Below, piece after piece: positions 25,783 through 34,010 of a DNA stretch of 40,988 nt. The stretch spans positions 1 to 40,988 of the forward strand of contig JANXVU010000014.1 in the NCBI GenBank assembly GCA_025351485.1, given 5' to 3'. This DNA comes from Candidatus Eiseniibacteriota bacterium. GTDB lineage: Bacteria > Eisenbacteria > RBG-16-71-46 > JACRLI01. A program made the translations under genes and the position numbers. Numbering within the stretch: the first letter of the stretch is position 1; every line of letters starts with the position of its first letter. The notes beneath the pieces are model-generated. The model saw nothing but the letters and a program-made list of their open reading frames with translations, was not told the origin of the DNA and made no database searches.

Positions 25783-26504
25783 AACCGGCCACATACGGTC
25801 TTGTTGCCTTGATGGCCCTGGCGTTCGCGGGCCCCGTGCGCGCGGACATGACCGGGAGCTGGGAAGTGCGGGACTACCGCTCCAACGGCAAAGTGTCTTT
25901 CAAGGTCCGCTTCCGGGATGGCGGCCGCTCCTCGTGGACCTCATCGTCCTCGGACGTCCCCCTCGCGGGGCTTCGCGGTCTTTCGGCCGACCTCGCCCAG
26001 CGGGGAGTGGGAGACGTTCGTTTCGAGGTCAGCCGCGATGCGGGGTCGCTTGAATGTGCCGGCAGGATGTCGGGGGGCAGGGGGAGCGGATCGTGCCGTT
26101 TCGTCGCCGATCCTTCATTTGTCGAGGCGCTGCGTGCGTCGGGCTACCGGGCTCCCTCCGAATCGGACCTTCTGACCTGCTGGATCCACGACGTGAGCCG
26201 GACGTTCCTGGCCGATCTGCATTCTCTGGGCTACCGCTCTCTGGCCGCCGATGAGCTCATCAACATGAAGATCCAGGGCGTCTCGCCGCAGTACGTGCGG
26301 GAGCTGGGGAAGCTCGGTTACTCGCCGGTTCCGGTGGACCAGCTGATCAACATGAAGATCCAGGGAGTTTCCCCCGAATTCGTGCGAAGAGTGCTGGCAC
26401 GCTCCCATACGCGTCCAAGCGCCAGCCAGCTGATCGAAATGAAGATCATGGGCGCCGATGCGGCCGCGCCCGAGGCGCCCCGGCGCCACAGCCGCGCCAT
26501 GTGA
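25779..26504 (+). CDS. Secreted protein with four copies of the M56-type 29-residue repeat
   Basis: A 241-residue protein with a signal peptide ending around residue 22 (GPVRADMTG), a beta-rich N-terminal domain (SWEVRDY...VSFKVRFRDG...) and four 29-residue repeats at 111-139, 140-168, 169-197 and 198-226. The middle copies share ELINMKIQGVSP / QLINMKIQGVSP. The repeat has the same length and pattern as the one in the neighbouring M56 protein. The GTG start overlaps the M56 stop (GTGA) and follows AAAGGAG at 25765-25771. No catalytic motif is visible. A natural reading is a secreted partner or decoy for the M56 sensor, but there is no direct evidence. I do not know a named family for it. Confidence 0.8.
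   Translation: MKPATYGLVALMALAFAGPVRADMTGSWEVRDYRSNGKVSFKVRFRDGGRSSWTSSSSDVPLAGLRGLSADLAQRGVGDVRFEVSRDAGSLECAGRMSGGRGSGSCRFVADPSFVEALRASGYRAPSESDLLTCWIHDVSRTFLADLHSLGYRSLAADELINMKIQGVSPQYVRELGKLGYSPVPVDQLINMKIQGVSPEFVRRVLARSHTRPSASQLIEMKIMGADAAAPEAPRRHSRAM
26109..26456 (+). repeat. Four tandem 87-base coding repeats in the secreted repeat protein
   Basis: Repeats start at residues 111, 140, 169 and 198 without gaps. Copies two and three share the stretch ATCAACATGAAGATCCAGGG (26260-26279 and 26346-26365), hinting at a fairly recent duplication of that unit. Confidence 0.85.
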
Positions 26505-26593
26505 GCCGGGGCCGGCCCCGTCGTCCCACGGTGGACCAGGGAATTTGCCCGGCATCCCCGTGCTTTTTTCCGCCCTTTTCCGGCCCGCTCCAT

Positions 26594-26599
26594 TAGACT
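26594..26599 (+). promoter_or_regulatory. -10 element of the second DUF5916 gene (leaderless geometry)
   Basis: TAGACT is followed by eight bases (CCCGGGCC) and the ATG at 26608. No Shine-Dalgarno and no clear -35 are visible. The 103-base gap also holds the palindrome CGGGGCCGGCCCCG (26507-26520) and two T-runs near 26563-26578, which might act as a weak terminator for the upstream operon. Confidence 0.4.
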
Positions 26600-26607
26600 C
26601 CCGGGCC

Positions 26608-28896
26608 ATGCTCCGACCTGAATTTCGCGCTGCTGCGCCGCTCCTCCTGGCCATGGGCCTCCTTCTTCCTGCAACCGGGGCCAAATCCGCCGATTCTTCC
26701 GCCACGCCCCCGCTGCGGCATGCCCACACCTATCATGCGGAGCCGGCCACCGGCCCCATTCGCGTGGACGGTGTCCTGGACGATCCGGCCTGGAATACCG
26801 CCGTCCAGATCGACGAAATGTTTGACGTCCAGCCCGGCGACAACGCGCCACCGAAGGTGCGGACCCTGTTCCGGGTGGCCTACGACCACGAGCGCCTGTA
26901 CTTCTCCGCGCGCTGTTTCGATCCCGAGCCCGGCAGGATCCGCCGCCACCTGAGCGATCGCGACAAGATCTTCGACGACGACTACGTGGGCGTAATCCTG
27001 GACACCTTCCGCGACCAGCGCACCGGCTACGAGTTCTTCGTGAACCCGCTGGGAATCCAGGGGGACCTGACCCGCAGCGGAGACAACGAAGACGAATCCT
27101 TCGATTGCCTGTGGGAAAGCGCCGCCCGGGTGGATTCCCTGGGCTGGACGGCCGAGTGGTCGATCCCCACGCGCAGCCTGCGCTTTCCGGTCCGCGACAG
27201 CTTGAGCTGGGGGATGGAGCTGGTGCGGGTGTGGCCGCGGGAGAGCCGCTACACGCTGGTGTCCCAGAGGATGGACCGCAACGATCCGTGCACGCTTTGC
27301 CAGGCCTCGATCCTGGACTCCATCCAGTCGCTGTCGGTGGGCCGGAACCTGGAAGTTCTGCCCTACGTCACGCAGTCCTTCCTCGGGACTCGCGACTACC
27401 TGGATCGGCCCTTCAACCAGCTGAACCGCACCGACGTGGGGTTCGGGATCAAGTACGGCATTTCTCCCAGCCTGACCCTGGACGCCACCGTGCATCCCGA
27501 CTTCGCCCAGGTCGAGGCGGACCAGAACCAGGTCGACGTGAACACCCAGTCGGCGCTGTTCTTTCCGGAGAAGCGGCCGTTCTTCCTGGAAGGCGCGAAC
27601 ACGTTCCAGTTTCCCGGGAACATGTACTACTCGCGAAACATCTCCGCTCCCAGGTGGGCGGTCAAGCTGACCGGCCGGCAGGGCAAATTTCAGATGGGCG
27701 TGCTGGCGGCGCGCGACGATTCCACGACCTACGCGCTCCCCACGCGCGACGGAAGCGACCTGGTCAGCCTCAGCCGGCCTTCCAGCGACCTGGTGGCCCG
27801 CGGCAAGGTGGGAATCCTGGAAGATTCCTACCTCGGCTTCCTGGGCACGGCGCGGGATTTCGCAGGCGGTCACAGCCTGATGGGCAACCTGGATGGCGTG
27901 ATCAGGCTGACCCGGCAGCTCCAGTGGACCTGGAACGCCGGCACTTCGGCCACCCGAGATCCGGCGGGATTCGCGGAAAATCCGGAAGGCTCCACCCCGG
28001 ACCATTCCGGGGGCAATTTCTACCAGGAACTGTTCTTCTTCAGCCGGCACTACAACGGCGGGATCTGGTACCTGTTCGAGGGGCCGCACTACCGGCCCGA
28101 CCTGGGCCTGGCCGGAAGCAACGATCTGAACCAGTGGGAGAGCTACCACGAGTTTCCCTACCAGGCCGACGGAAAGGTGGTGGAGCTGGTGCAGCCCTCC
28201 ATCGATTTCTTCCTGCGCAAGGACCACGACGGTCTGGTGCGTTCCCGGTTTCTGCATCCGGAGGTCCTGGTCCGTCTCAAGGGCCAGTGGGAGGTGCAGG
28301 CGCGCTCCACGCTCGAGCACCAGGTGTTCTTCAACCCGGATATTCCGCGGGAACTCGTCGACAACCGCAAGGCCGCCTCGGTCACGTTTCGCAGGAAGGG
28401 CGGCGGAGTCCTTACAGGAGACTTCAGCATTCGGCTTGCGGAGGATCCCTATTACCGGCTGGCCGTCCTGGCGAACGAGCGGAACTACGATGCCTCGGCC
28501 ACGCTGCGGCCCACTTCCCAGCTGGCCCTGAACCTGGAAGGGCACTCCCTGAGCTTGCGCGACCAGGGTGCGGACACCCTGCTGGCATCGCAAAGGCTGG
28601 CCCTGCTGCGGGCCAGCTACCAGTTTACGCCGCGCCTGTTCGCTCGCCTGCTGTTGCAGTACGAGAGGCGGGAACGGCCCTGGAAGAGCGCGACCCGCCG
28701 GATCTACAACGATCTTTCCAGCCAGTTCCTGCTGAGCTACAAGCTCAACTATGCCAGCGTGTTCTTCCTCGGCTATGACGGAGACCGGCAGAACACCCTG
28801 GTCAACTTCGACGGTTCGTTGCCCGGCCCCGAGCCCGAGACTACCCAGGCGGCCAGGCAGGTGTTCGCCAAGATCCAGTACCTGTGGCGCTACTAG
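26608..28896 (+). CDS. DUF5916 outer-membrane protein with CBM9-like N-terminal domain (copy 2)
   Basis: A 762-residue paralogue of the protein at 21187, with the same order: signal peptide (about 1-28), CBM9-like domain (IRVDGVLDDPAWNTA, RVAYDHERLYFSARCFD, RTGYEFFVNPLGIQGD), then the DUF5916 strand-rich region ending in YLWRY. Shared segments include HPDFAQVEAD/RPDFAQVEAD, EKRPFFLEG and YQFTPRLF. A CxxC (Cys228-Cys231, CTLC) lies at the place of CWMC in copy 1. It is on the same strand 103 bases after the repeat-protein gene and probably has its own promoter. The function is unknown; an outer-membrane barrel that binds glycan is a reasonable but untested guess. Confidence 0.85.
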   Translation: MLRPEFRAAAPLLLAMGLLLPATGAKSADSSATPPLRHAHTYHAEPATGPIRVDGVLDDPAWNTAVQIDEMFDVQPGDNAPPKVRTLFRVAYDHERLYFSARCFDPEPGRIRRHLSDRDKIFDDDYVGVILDTFRDQRTGYEFFVNPLGIQGDLTRSGDNEDESFDCLWESAARVDSLGWTAEWSIPTRSLRFPVRDSLSWGMELVRVWPRESRYTLVSQRMDRNDPCTLCQASILDSIQSLSVGRNLEVLPYVTQSFLGTRDYLDRPFNQLNRTDVGFGIKYGISPSLTLDATVHPDFAQVEADQNQVDVNTQSALFFPEKRPFFLEGANTFQFPGNMYYSRNISAPRWAVKLTGRQGKFQMGVLAARDDSTTYALPTRDGSDLVSLSRPSSDLVARGKVGILEDSYLGFLGTARDFAGGHSLMGNLDGVIRLTRQLQWTWNAGTSATRDPAGFAENPEGSTPDHSGGNFYQELFFFSRHYNGGIWYLFEGPHYRPDLGLAGSNDLNQWESYHEFPYQADGKVVELVQPSIDFFLRKDHDGLVRSRFLHPEVLVRLKGQWEVQARSTLEHQVFFNPDIPRELVDNRKAASVTFRRKGGGVLTGDFSIRLAEDPYYRLAVLANERNYDASATLRPTSQLALNLEGHSLSLRDQGADTLLASQRLALLRASYQFTPRLFARLLLQYERRERPWKSATRRIYNDLSSQFLLSYKLNYASVFFLGYDGDRQNTLVNFDGSLPGPEPETTQAARQVFAKIQYLWRY

Positions 28897-28919
28897 AGGC
28901 TCGCCGGGGCGGATTCGGC

Positions 28920-28946
28920 TTGACGCATTCGGGTGGTGGTGATAAT
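28920..28946 (+). promoter_or_regulatory. Putative promoter of the acidic protein-agmatinase operon
   Basis: TTGACG (28920-28925) and GATAAT (28941-28946), each 5/6, with a short 15-base spacer. The start would be near 28953, followed by a leader of about 54 bases with GGAG just before the ATG at 29007. Confidence 0.45.
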
Positions 28947-29006
28947 TCCGGCTTCTAGGGCAACGCATCCCCCGCATCCCGGACACCACTTCACGGAGAC
29001 GGAGAC

Positions 29007-29219
29007 ATGAGCGCAGTCGCAGAAACAGCATCGGCCGCGGCGCCGCCGCGGCGCACGGGCGGGGACGAAGAGGAGCACTGGCTGGATCATCTGGAGTTGG
29101 ACCGGGACGGCGACGGAGCGGCGCATGACGACCTTCCGGATCCGTTCGGCGAAGAGGCCCTGGCGGGCGAGGGCCACGAACTGCTCGACGAGGACGTCGA
29201 CGAGGAAGAGGAATTTTGA
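29007..29219 (+). CDS. Small, highly acidic protein of unknown function
   Basis: A 70-residue protein with 25 Asp/Glu residues, only three Arg and no Lys, ending in DEDVDEEEEF. There is no signal peptide, membrane segment or Cys. It has a good ribosome site (CGGAGACGGAGAC before the ATG) and its own upstream promoter. Its stop overlaps the agmatinase TTG start (TTGA), so the two are translationally coupled. The GAGGAAGAGG that encodes its acidic tail also serves as the agmatinase ribosome site. I do not recognise a family; it could be a small regulatory partner or a DNA-mimic-like protein, but nothing shows this. Confidence 0.65.
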   Translation: MSAVAETASAAAPPRRTGGDEEEHWLDHLELDRDGDGAAHDDLPDPFGEEALAGEGHELLDEDVDEEEEF

Positions 29220-30106
29220 GCCATCCTGATGTGCCCTACCCGCAGGGTCCCGGGCCCGACTTCGGGGGATTGCCCGCGGAACTGACCGAATTCACCACCG
29301 CGCGCACTCTGATCCTGCCGGTGCCCTACGACGGAACCACGTCCTACGTGCCGGGTACGCGCCGCGGCCCCGCGGCCATCCTGACTGCCTCCCAGAACGT
29401 CGAACTCTACGACGAGGAGCTCGAGTCCTCCCCGTGCGACACCGGCATCCACACCCTGCCGGAGCTGGACATCTCCGACGAGGGCCCCGAGGCCACGGTC
29501 CGCCGGGTGGAGGAGGCCTCCCGCTGGGCCATGTCCCACGGCAAGTTCGTGATCATGCTGGGAGGGGAGCACTCGCTCACACCCGGTGCGGTGCGGGCGG
29601 CACGGGAGCGCTGGCCCGATCTATCGGTGCTGCAGATCGACGCCCACGCCGACCTGCGCGACACCTACCGGGACACGCCCTTCAGCCACGCCTGCGCCAT
29701 GCGCCGCGTGCGCGAGAGCTGTCCGCTGGTGCAATTGGGCATTCGCAACCTGTCGGCCGAGGAGCACGCCTGGGTGAAGCAGGAACGGATCGAACTGGGC
29801 TGGGGCAGCACGCGCAAGGACCAGGCGCGCTGGGACCACCTGCTTTCGACCCTCTCCCCGAACGTCTACCTGACCATCGACCTGGATGGATTCGATCCCT
29901 CGATCTGTCCGGGGGTCGGCACGCCCGAGCCGGGCGGCATCCTGTGGGAGGAGGGCCTTTCCATCCTCAAGCGGGTGTTCGCGGAGCGAAACGTTGTGGC
30001 GGCCGATGTCATGGAACTCTGCCCGCTGGCGGGAGATATCCGATCCGACTTTCTGGCGGCCAAGCTCGTTTACAAACTGGTCGGGTACCGGCAATCTACC
30101 GTGTAG
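29216..30106 (+). CDS. speB: Agmatinase (ureohydrolase family)
   Basis: Manganese enzyme that hydrolyses agmatine to putrescine and urea. The 296-residue protein has the ureohydrolase metal motifs GGEHS, DAHADLRDTY, the histidine of FSHACAMRRV, and TIDLDGFDPS. The N-terminal VPYDGTTSYVPGTRRGP is typical of agmatinases rather than arginases. The start is probably TTG at 29216, which overlaps the upstream stop and follows GAGGAAGAGG; a GTG at 29231 is the alternative. Arginine decarboxylase is not in the window. An XRE-cupin regulator follows downstream. Confidence 0.92.
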   Translation: MSHPDVPYPQGPGPDFGGLPAELTEFTTARTLILPVPYDGTTSYVPGTRRGPAAILTASQNVELYDEELESSPCDTGIHTLPELDISDEGPEATVRRVEEASRWAMSHGKFVIMLGGEHSLTPGAVRAARERWPDLSVLQIDAHADLRDTYRDTPFSHACAMRRVRESCPLVQLGIRNLSAEEHAWVKQERIELGWGSTRKDQARWDHLLSTLSPNVYLTIDLDGFDPSICPGVGTPEPGGILWEEGLSILKRVFAERNVVAADVMELCPLAGDIRSDFLAAKLVYKLVGYRQSTV

Positions 30107-30214
30107 TTCGCACGATAGACAACTAAATCTTCTTCATTGTGTATTAAGTTGCAATTTACGCCTGCGTGGGTACCGGCTTTCCAAGAAATTTCACCCGTGG
30201 GCGAAAGGATTCCG

Positions 30215-30243
30215 TTGAACTCAGCTAACGCCTGACTTACTTT
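30215..30243 (+). promoter_or_regulatory. Putative promoter of the XRE-cupin gene
   Basis: TTGAAC (30215-30220), 17 bases, TACTTT (30238-30243), the same -10 and spacing as the tRNA-Asp promoter. The 30107-30314 gap is distinctly AT-rich for this genome, and its leader could fold GGGACTGCC (30258-30266) with GGTAGTCTCCC (30273-30283). Confidence 0.45.
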
Positions 30244-30314
30244 CAGGGATACCGTTCGGGACTGCCCGGAGCGGTAGTCTCCCGTAGAGTGGGCCGTCCG
30301 CCTCAAGGAAAATC

Positions 30315-30881
30315 ATGTCTGTCATCGACGCCGTGGAACTTGGCAAGAGAATCAAGCAGGAGCGGCTCAAGCGCGGGCTGACCCTGAAAGAGATCGAATC
30401 CAAGGTCGGGATTTCCGCGACCCACGTCTCGGAAATCGAGCGGGGGAGGACGTCCCCCACCGTGGGTGCGCTTAGCAAGATTGCCGCTGCCCTGGACACC
30501 AAGATGTCGCTCCTCGTGGACCTGCGGGCCGTTCCCAACATTGCCCACACCAACCCCAAGGATCGGGCCCCCTACCAGATCTGGATGGGCGAGCTGTCGG
30601 TCGAGCCCCTGTTCCCGTTCCAGGCTGGGCCCGAAGTCTCGCTCTTCCTGTTGCAGGTGCCGGTGGGCGAGAAGGACACGTCCTTCCTCAAGGCCGCGGC
30701 GGGAGAAGTGTTCCTCTACAACATGAAGGGCATTCTCGAGGTCACGTTGGGCCCGGACCGCCACATCCTGAAGGAAGGCGACAGCATCCACTTCGTGGTG
30801 AAGGGCGAGCCCTCTCTGGAAAACATCGGGGAATCGCCGGCCCGGATCTTCGCCTCGGTTTCCCCGCGGATGGCCGTCTAG
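30315..30881 (+). CDS. XRE-family regulator with C-terminal cupin domain (PuuR architecture)
   Basis: A 188-residue transcription factor with an N-terminal XRE helix-turn-helix ([40 protein letters not shown], about residues 8-65) and a C-terminal cupin (about 100-185; [19 protein letters not shown]). This layout matches PuuR, the putrescine-utilisation repressor, and other small-ligand regulators. The position just after agmatinase, a putrescine-forming enzyme, fits polyamine control, but the ligand is inferred. AAGGAAA precedes the ATG at 30315. Its TAG stop shares the palindrome CTAG with the stop of the converging methyltransferase gene. Confidence 0.88.
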   Translation: MSVIDAVELGKRIKQERLKRGLTLKEIESKVGISATHVSEIERGRTSPTVGALSKIAAALDTKMSLLVDLRAVPNIAHTNPKDRAPYQIWMGELSVEPLFPFQAGPEVSLFLLQVPVGEKDTSFLKAAAGEVFLYNMKGILEVTLGPDRHILKEGDSIHFVVKGEPSLENIGESPARIFASVSPRMAV

Positions 30882-31936
30882 GAGTTTCCCGGCGCTGCCA
30901 CTTGCCCCCGGGGCCGCAGCAAGTAGTGCGAGACCATCCACTCCTGGCCGCCCCCATAGTTCCACAGCTCCGCGCAGGCCAGCAGGAAGACCCTCCAGTA
31001 CACCCACCACTTCCTTGAGTCCCCGGCCCCGTAGGTTCTTGCCAGGATGGATTCCACTTCCGATCTTGAACGGTCCATGTTCCGAAGCCACGCTTCCGCG
31101 GTGCGGCCATAGTGCGTGCCATCCACGCGCCAGTGGTCCGTCACCACGAGGTCCTGCTGGAAGTGGTAGAGCAAGTCGTCCGAAGGCATGATCCCGCCCG
31201 TGAAGAAGTGCCGGCCGATCCAGTCCTGCGGATCGTCGGAAAGGTAGGGGTAGGCGTATTCCCGGTGCGTGAAGATGTGCACGAATAGCCGCCCCGAGGG
31301 CTTCAGGAAGCCGGCCACCTTTCGGAGCAGCAGGTCGTAGTTGCGCAGGTGCTCGAACATTTCCACCGAGACCACCCGGTCAAAACGCCGCTCCAGCTCC
31401 AGGTCGTTGATGTCGCGGGTGAGGATCTCCACGTTGCCGAAGCCGCGCCGCGCGCACTCGCCCAGGATGTGGTCCCGCTGCCCGGAGGAGTTGGAAACTC
31501 CCAGGATCCGGGAGTTCGGATAGCGCTCCGCCAGGTACAACGAGAGCGATCCCCAGCCGCACCCCAGGTCCAGCACCTCCATGCCGTCTTCCAGCCGCGC
31601 GCGTTCGCAATACAGCGCCAGCATCCGCTCCTCCGCCTCGTCCAGGGTGCGCACTACGGGGCCCCACAGTCCCGAGCTGTACTTGAGGCGCTTCCCCAGC
31701 AGGCATCGAAACAGCTCCGCGGGCACCTCGTAGTGCTGGCGATTGGCGTCCGCGGTGTGGGTGGCGATCGCGGGCACGGCTCGCATCCAGGCAAGGAACT
31801 CGCGCTTGCGTTCCTGGGCCGCCTCCACGCCCCCGCGGGCTTCGTCCCTGAGCTTGCGTGCGAGCCGGGCACGGATGCCCAGGCGAATCAGCCCATCGGG
31901 CAGGAGCCCGCGCTCCATTAGATCGAGTGCATTCAT
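30878..31936 (-). CDS. CFA-synthase-like SAM-dependent methyltransferase (second copy)
   Basis: A 352-residue methyltransferase of the cyclopropane-fatty-acid-synthase superfamily. It has the entry segment [31 protein letters not shown] motif [34 protein letters not shown], and [14 protein letters not shown]. It lacks the N-terminal domain of classical CFA synthase and is clearly different from the gene at 32727. It is the last gene of the lipid operon and overlaps DUF1295 by four bases. Related proteins methylate lipids or small molecules; the substrate here may be an unsaturated or already modified acyl chain. Confidence 0.88.
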   Translation of the reverse strand: MNALDLMERGLLPDGLIRLGIRARLARKLRDEARGGVEAAQERKREFLAWMRAVPAIATHTADANRQHYEVPAELFRCLLGKRLKYSSGLWGPVVRTLDEAEERMLALYCERARLEDGMEVLDLGCGWGSLSLYLAERYPNSRILGVSNSSGQRDHILGECARRGFGNVEILTRDINDLELERRFDRVVSVEMFEHLRNYDLLLRKVAGFLKPSGRLFVHIFTHREYAYPYLSDDPQDWIGRHFFTGGIMPSDDLLYHFQQDLVVTDHWRVDGTHYGRTAEAWLRNMDRSRSEVESILARTYGAGDSRKWWVYWRVFLLACAELWNYGGGQEWMVSHYLLRPRGQVAAPGNS

Positions 31937-32730
31937 GGCGTGGGCGGGATCCGGCGCGGAAACCAGGGCACGAACGGGCTGGTTTCCCGCTGGTAGCGCC
32001 GGTAGTCGTCTCCCCGGCTTCGGATGGCCTGGGCCTCGGTGGGCGGGATGCCGGTCACAAAGAGCACCAGGTAGAGCAGCGAGGCCGGGGCCAGCAGCGC
32101 GATCCAGCCGAGCGGCGATCCGAGCGCGAGCAGCGCGAAGGCGCACCAGATCAGCCACTCGAAAAAGTAGTTGGGGTGCCGCGAATAGCGCCACAATCCG
32201 TCCCGGCAGGTGCGACCCCGGTTGGCCGGATCCGACTTGAAGGCGGCCAGCTGCCGGTCGGCCAAAGATTCCAGGGCCAGCGAAGCGGCCCACAGGAGGG
32301 CCGCGATCCCATCGATCGGCCGAAAGAGTTGCGCCCGGTCGCACGCGGCGGCCAGGAACGGATAGGACAGGAGCGCGGCGAGCGCCGCTTGCGCCTGGAA
32401 GAAGAGGAAGAAGAACCGCTGGGCGTTGGGCGCGGTGTCCTGCCGCAGCTTGACGTAGCGCCCCTCCTCGGGATGGCCCAGCACCCGGTCCATGAAGAGG
32501 TGCGCGGCCAACCGCAAGCCCCACAGGCCGCCCATCAGCCCCACCCGCAGTCGCCGGCCCGGATCCCCCGGAGCTGCAGCGGCGTAGAAAAGCGCCGAGA
32601 GTCCCAACCCGAGCGCCCACCCCACGTCCACGATTCCGGCATTTCCGGTGCGGCGCTGAACCAGCCAGAGCGCGGCCATCAGCAGCACCAGGCCGGCCAG
32701 GCCAAGGCCGAACAGTGTCCAGGCCGTCAC
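31933..32730 (-). CDS. DUF1295 (steroid 5-alpha-reductase-like) membrane protein
   Basis: A 265-residue polytopic membrane protein of the DUF1295 / isoprenylcysteine-methyltransferase-related family. About six or seven hydrophobic helices are visible, and the signature [16 protein letters not shown] lies near residue 185-200. The family includes NAD(P)H-dependent reductases of double bonds, so an acyl-chain reductase role is possible. The GTG at 32730 overlaps the CFA synthase stop, and its stop overlaps the next ATG, which fixes both ends. The start is also supported by the first hydrophobic helix beginning right after it. Confidence 0.86.
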   Translation of the reverse strand: MTAWTLFGLGLAGLVLLMAALWLVQRRTGNAGIVDVGWALGLGLSALFYAAAAPGDPGRRLRVGLMGGLWGLRLAAHLFMDRVLGHPEEGRYVKLRQDTAPNAQRFFFLFFQAQAALAALLSYPFLAAACDRAQLFRPIDGIAALLWAASLALESLADRQLAAFKSDPANRGRTCRDGLWRYSRHPNYFFEWLIWCAFALLALGSPLGWIALLAPASLLYLVLFVTGIPPTEAQAIRSRGDDYRRYQRETSPFVPWFPRRIPPTP

Positions 32731-34010
32731 GCCACGCTCCCGTGGGAATTGGACCCGGGCGCGCGCCCGGGTAGCCGTTCCAGCAGCAGGTGCACGTCCC
32801 GCGTGTGGCGCTCTTCGAATCCGGCCTCGCAGTAGCAGAAGTAGAAGTCCCACATGCGAACGAAGTCCTGGTCGAAGCCAAGGGCCAGGATGGCTTCGCG
32901 GCTGCGGAAGAAGTTCGCGCGCCAGCGCCGCAGGGTCTCGGCGTAGTGGGGCGTGAGGTCGTCCACCTGAAGCTCGCGCAATCCACCCGAGCGGTCCATG
33001 GCCTGCCGCAGCGCCCGAAGCGACGGAATGCAACTTCCGGGGAAGATGAAGCGCTTGATGAAGTCGACCGAGTCGCGGGCCGCATCGAACTCGTCGTCCC
33101 GGATCAGGATCGCCTGGATCAGGGCGGTGCCGCCGGGCCGGAGCAGCTCCGTGCACTTGCGGAAGTAGGTCTCGTAGTACTCCGCGCCCACCGCCTCGAT
33201 CATCTCGATCGAAACCAGCTTGTCGAAGTGCCCTTCCAGGTCGCGGTAGTCGCGCAGCAGCACCTTCACCCGGTCCTGGAGCCCCGCCTCATGGACCCGC
33301 TCCGTGGCCAGCTGGTGCTGCTCGCGGGAGATGGTGGTGGTGGTCACGCGGCAGCCGTGGTGAGTGGCGGCGTGCAGTGCGAAGCCGCCCCAGCCCGTTC
33401 CGATTTCCACCAGGTGGTCGTCTGCACCTAGTTGAAGTCGCTCGCAAATGCGCTCCATTCGCGCCACTTGGGCCTCTTCCAGCGTCATGCCCGGGCGCTC
33501 GAACAGCGCGCACGAGTACATGAGCGTCGGATCCAGGAACAACTGGAAGAATTCGTTGCCCAGGTCGTAGTGGGCCTGGATGTTCCTGCGGCTCCCGTGG
33601 CGCGTGTTGCGCTTGAGGGCGTGCGCGACCGCGCGGAACGGGGCGGCCAGTTTTGCCAGGCCCGCATCGGCCGAGCGCAGGGCCTGCGCGTTCTGCAGGA
33701 AGATCCGGCACAGGGCGGTGGGATCGTCGCACGACCATTGTCCCCGCATGTAGGCGCGTCCGGCGCCCACGGTGCCGCCCAGGACCGCCTGGGGGTAGAA
33801 GGCGGGGTCGTGCACCCACAGCGTGGTCGAGAGGCCGCCCAGCCGGCCAAAGGTGCGCATCTCGGCGCCTTCGGCCAGCTTCACCTGGCCCTGCTCGAGC
33901 CGGGAAAACACCGCCAGCAGCCGCGAGCGGGTGAAGATCTCCAGCAGGCCGGCGCTTCGCGCCCATTTCGCGCCCACCGGCAGCGGAGGAGACTTAAGGG
34001 TATCGCTCAT
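32727..34010 (-). CDS. Cyclopropane-fatty-acyl-phospholipid synthase family protein
   Basis: A 427-residue SAM-dependent enzyme that would add a methylene (or methyl) group to phospholipid unsaturated chains. The N-terminal third is the CFA-specific region ([20 protein letters not shown]), followed by [31 protein letters not shown] motif [42 protein letters not shown] and [11 protein letters not shown]. Both the length and these motifs fit CFA synthase. ATG 34010 overlaps the DUF1365 stop. An upstream desaturase in the same operon could supply the double bond it modifies. Confidence 0.92.
   Translation of the reverse strand: MSDTLKSPPLPVGAKWARSAGLLEIFTRSRLLAVFSRLEQGQVKLAEGAEMRTFGRLGGLSTTLWVHDPAFYPQAVLGGTVGAGRAYMRGQWSCDDPTALCRIFLQNAQALRSADAGLAKLAAPFRAVAHALKRNTRHGSRRNIQAHYDLGNEFFQLFLDPTLMYSCALFERPGMTLEEAQVARMERICERLQLGADDHLVEIGTGWGGFALHAATHHGCRVTTTTISREQHQLATERVHEAGLQDRVKVLLRDYRDLEGHFDKLVSIEMIEAVGAEYYETYFRKCTELLRPGGTALIQAILIRDDEFDAARDSVDFIKRFIFPGSCIPSLRALRQAMDRSGGLRELQVDDLTPHYAETLRRWRANFFRSREAILALGFDQDFVRMWDFYFCYCEAGFEERHTRDVHLLLERLPGRAPGSNSHGSVA

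Noticed and set aside
26507-26520. The CGGGGCCGGCCCCG palindrome as a terminator
   Set aside because: The stem is only five pairs with a four-base loop and no T-run follows directly; it is noted only as a possible weak element.
30083-30177. Direct repeat GGGTACCGGC at 30083-30092 and 30168-30177
   Set aside because: Only 10 bases, one copy inside the speB coding end, and no gene between them; chance similarity is likely.
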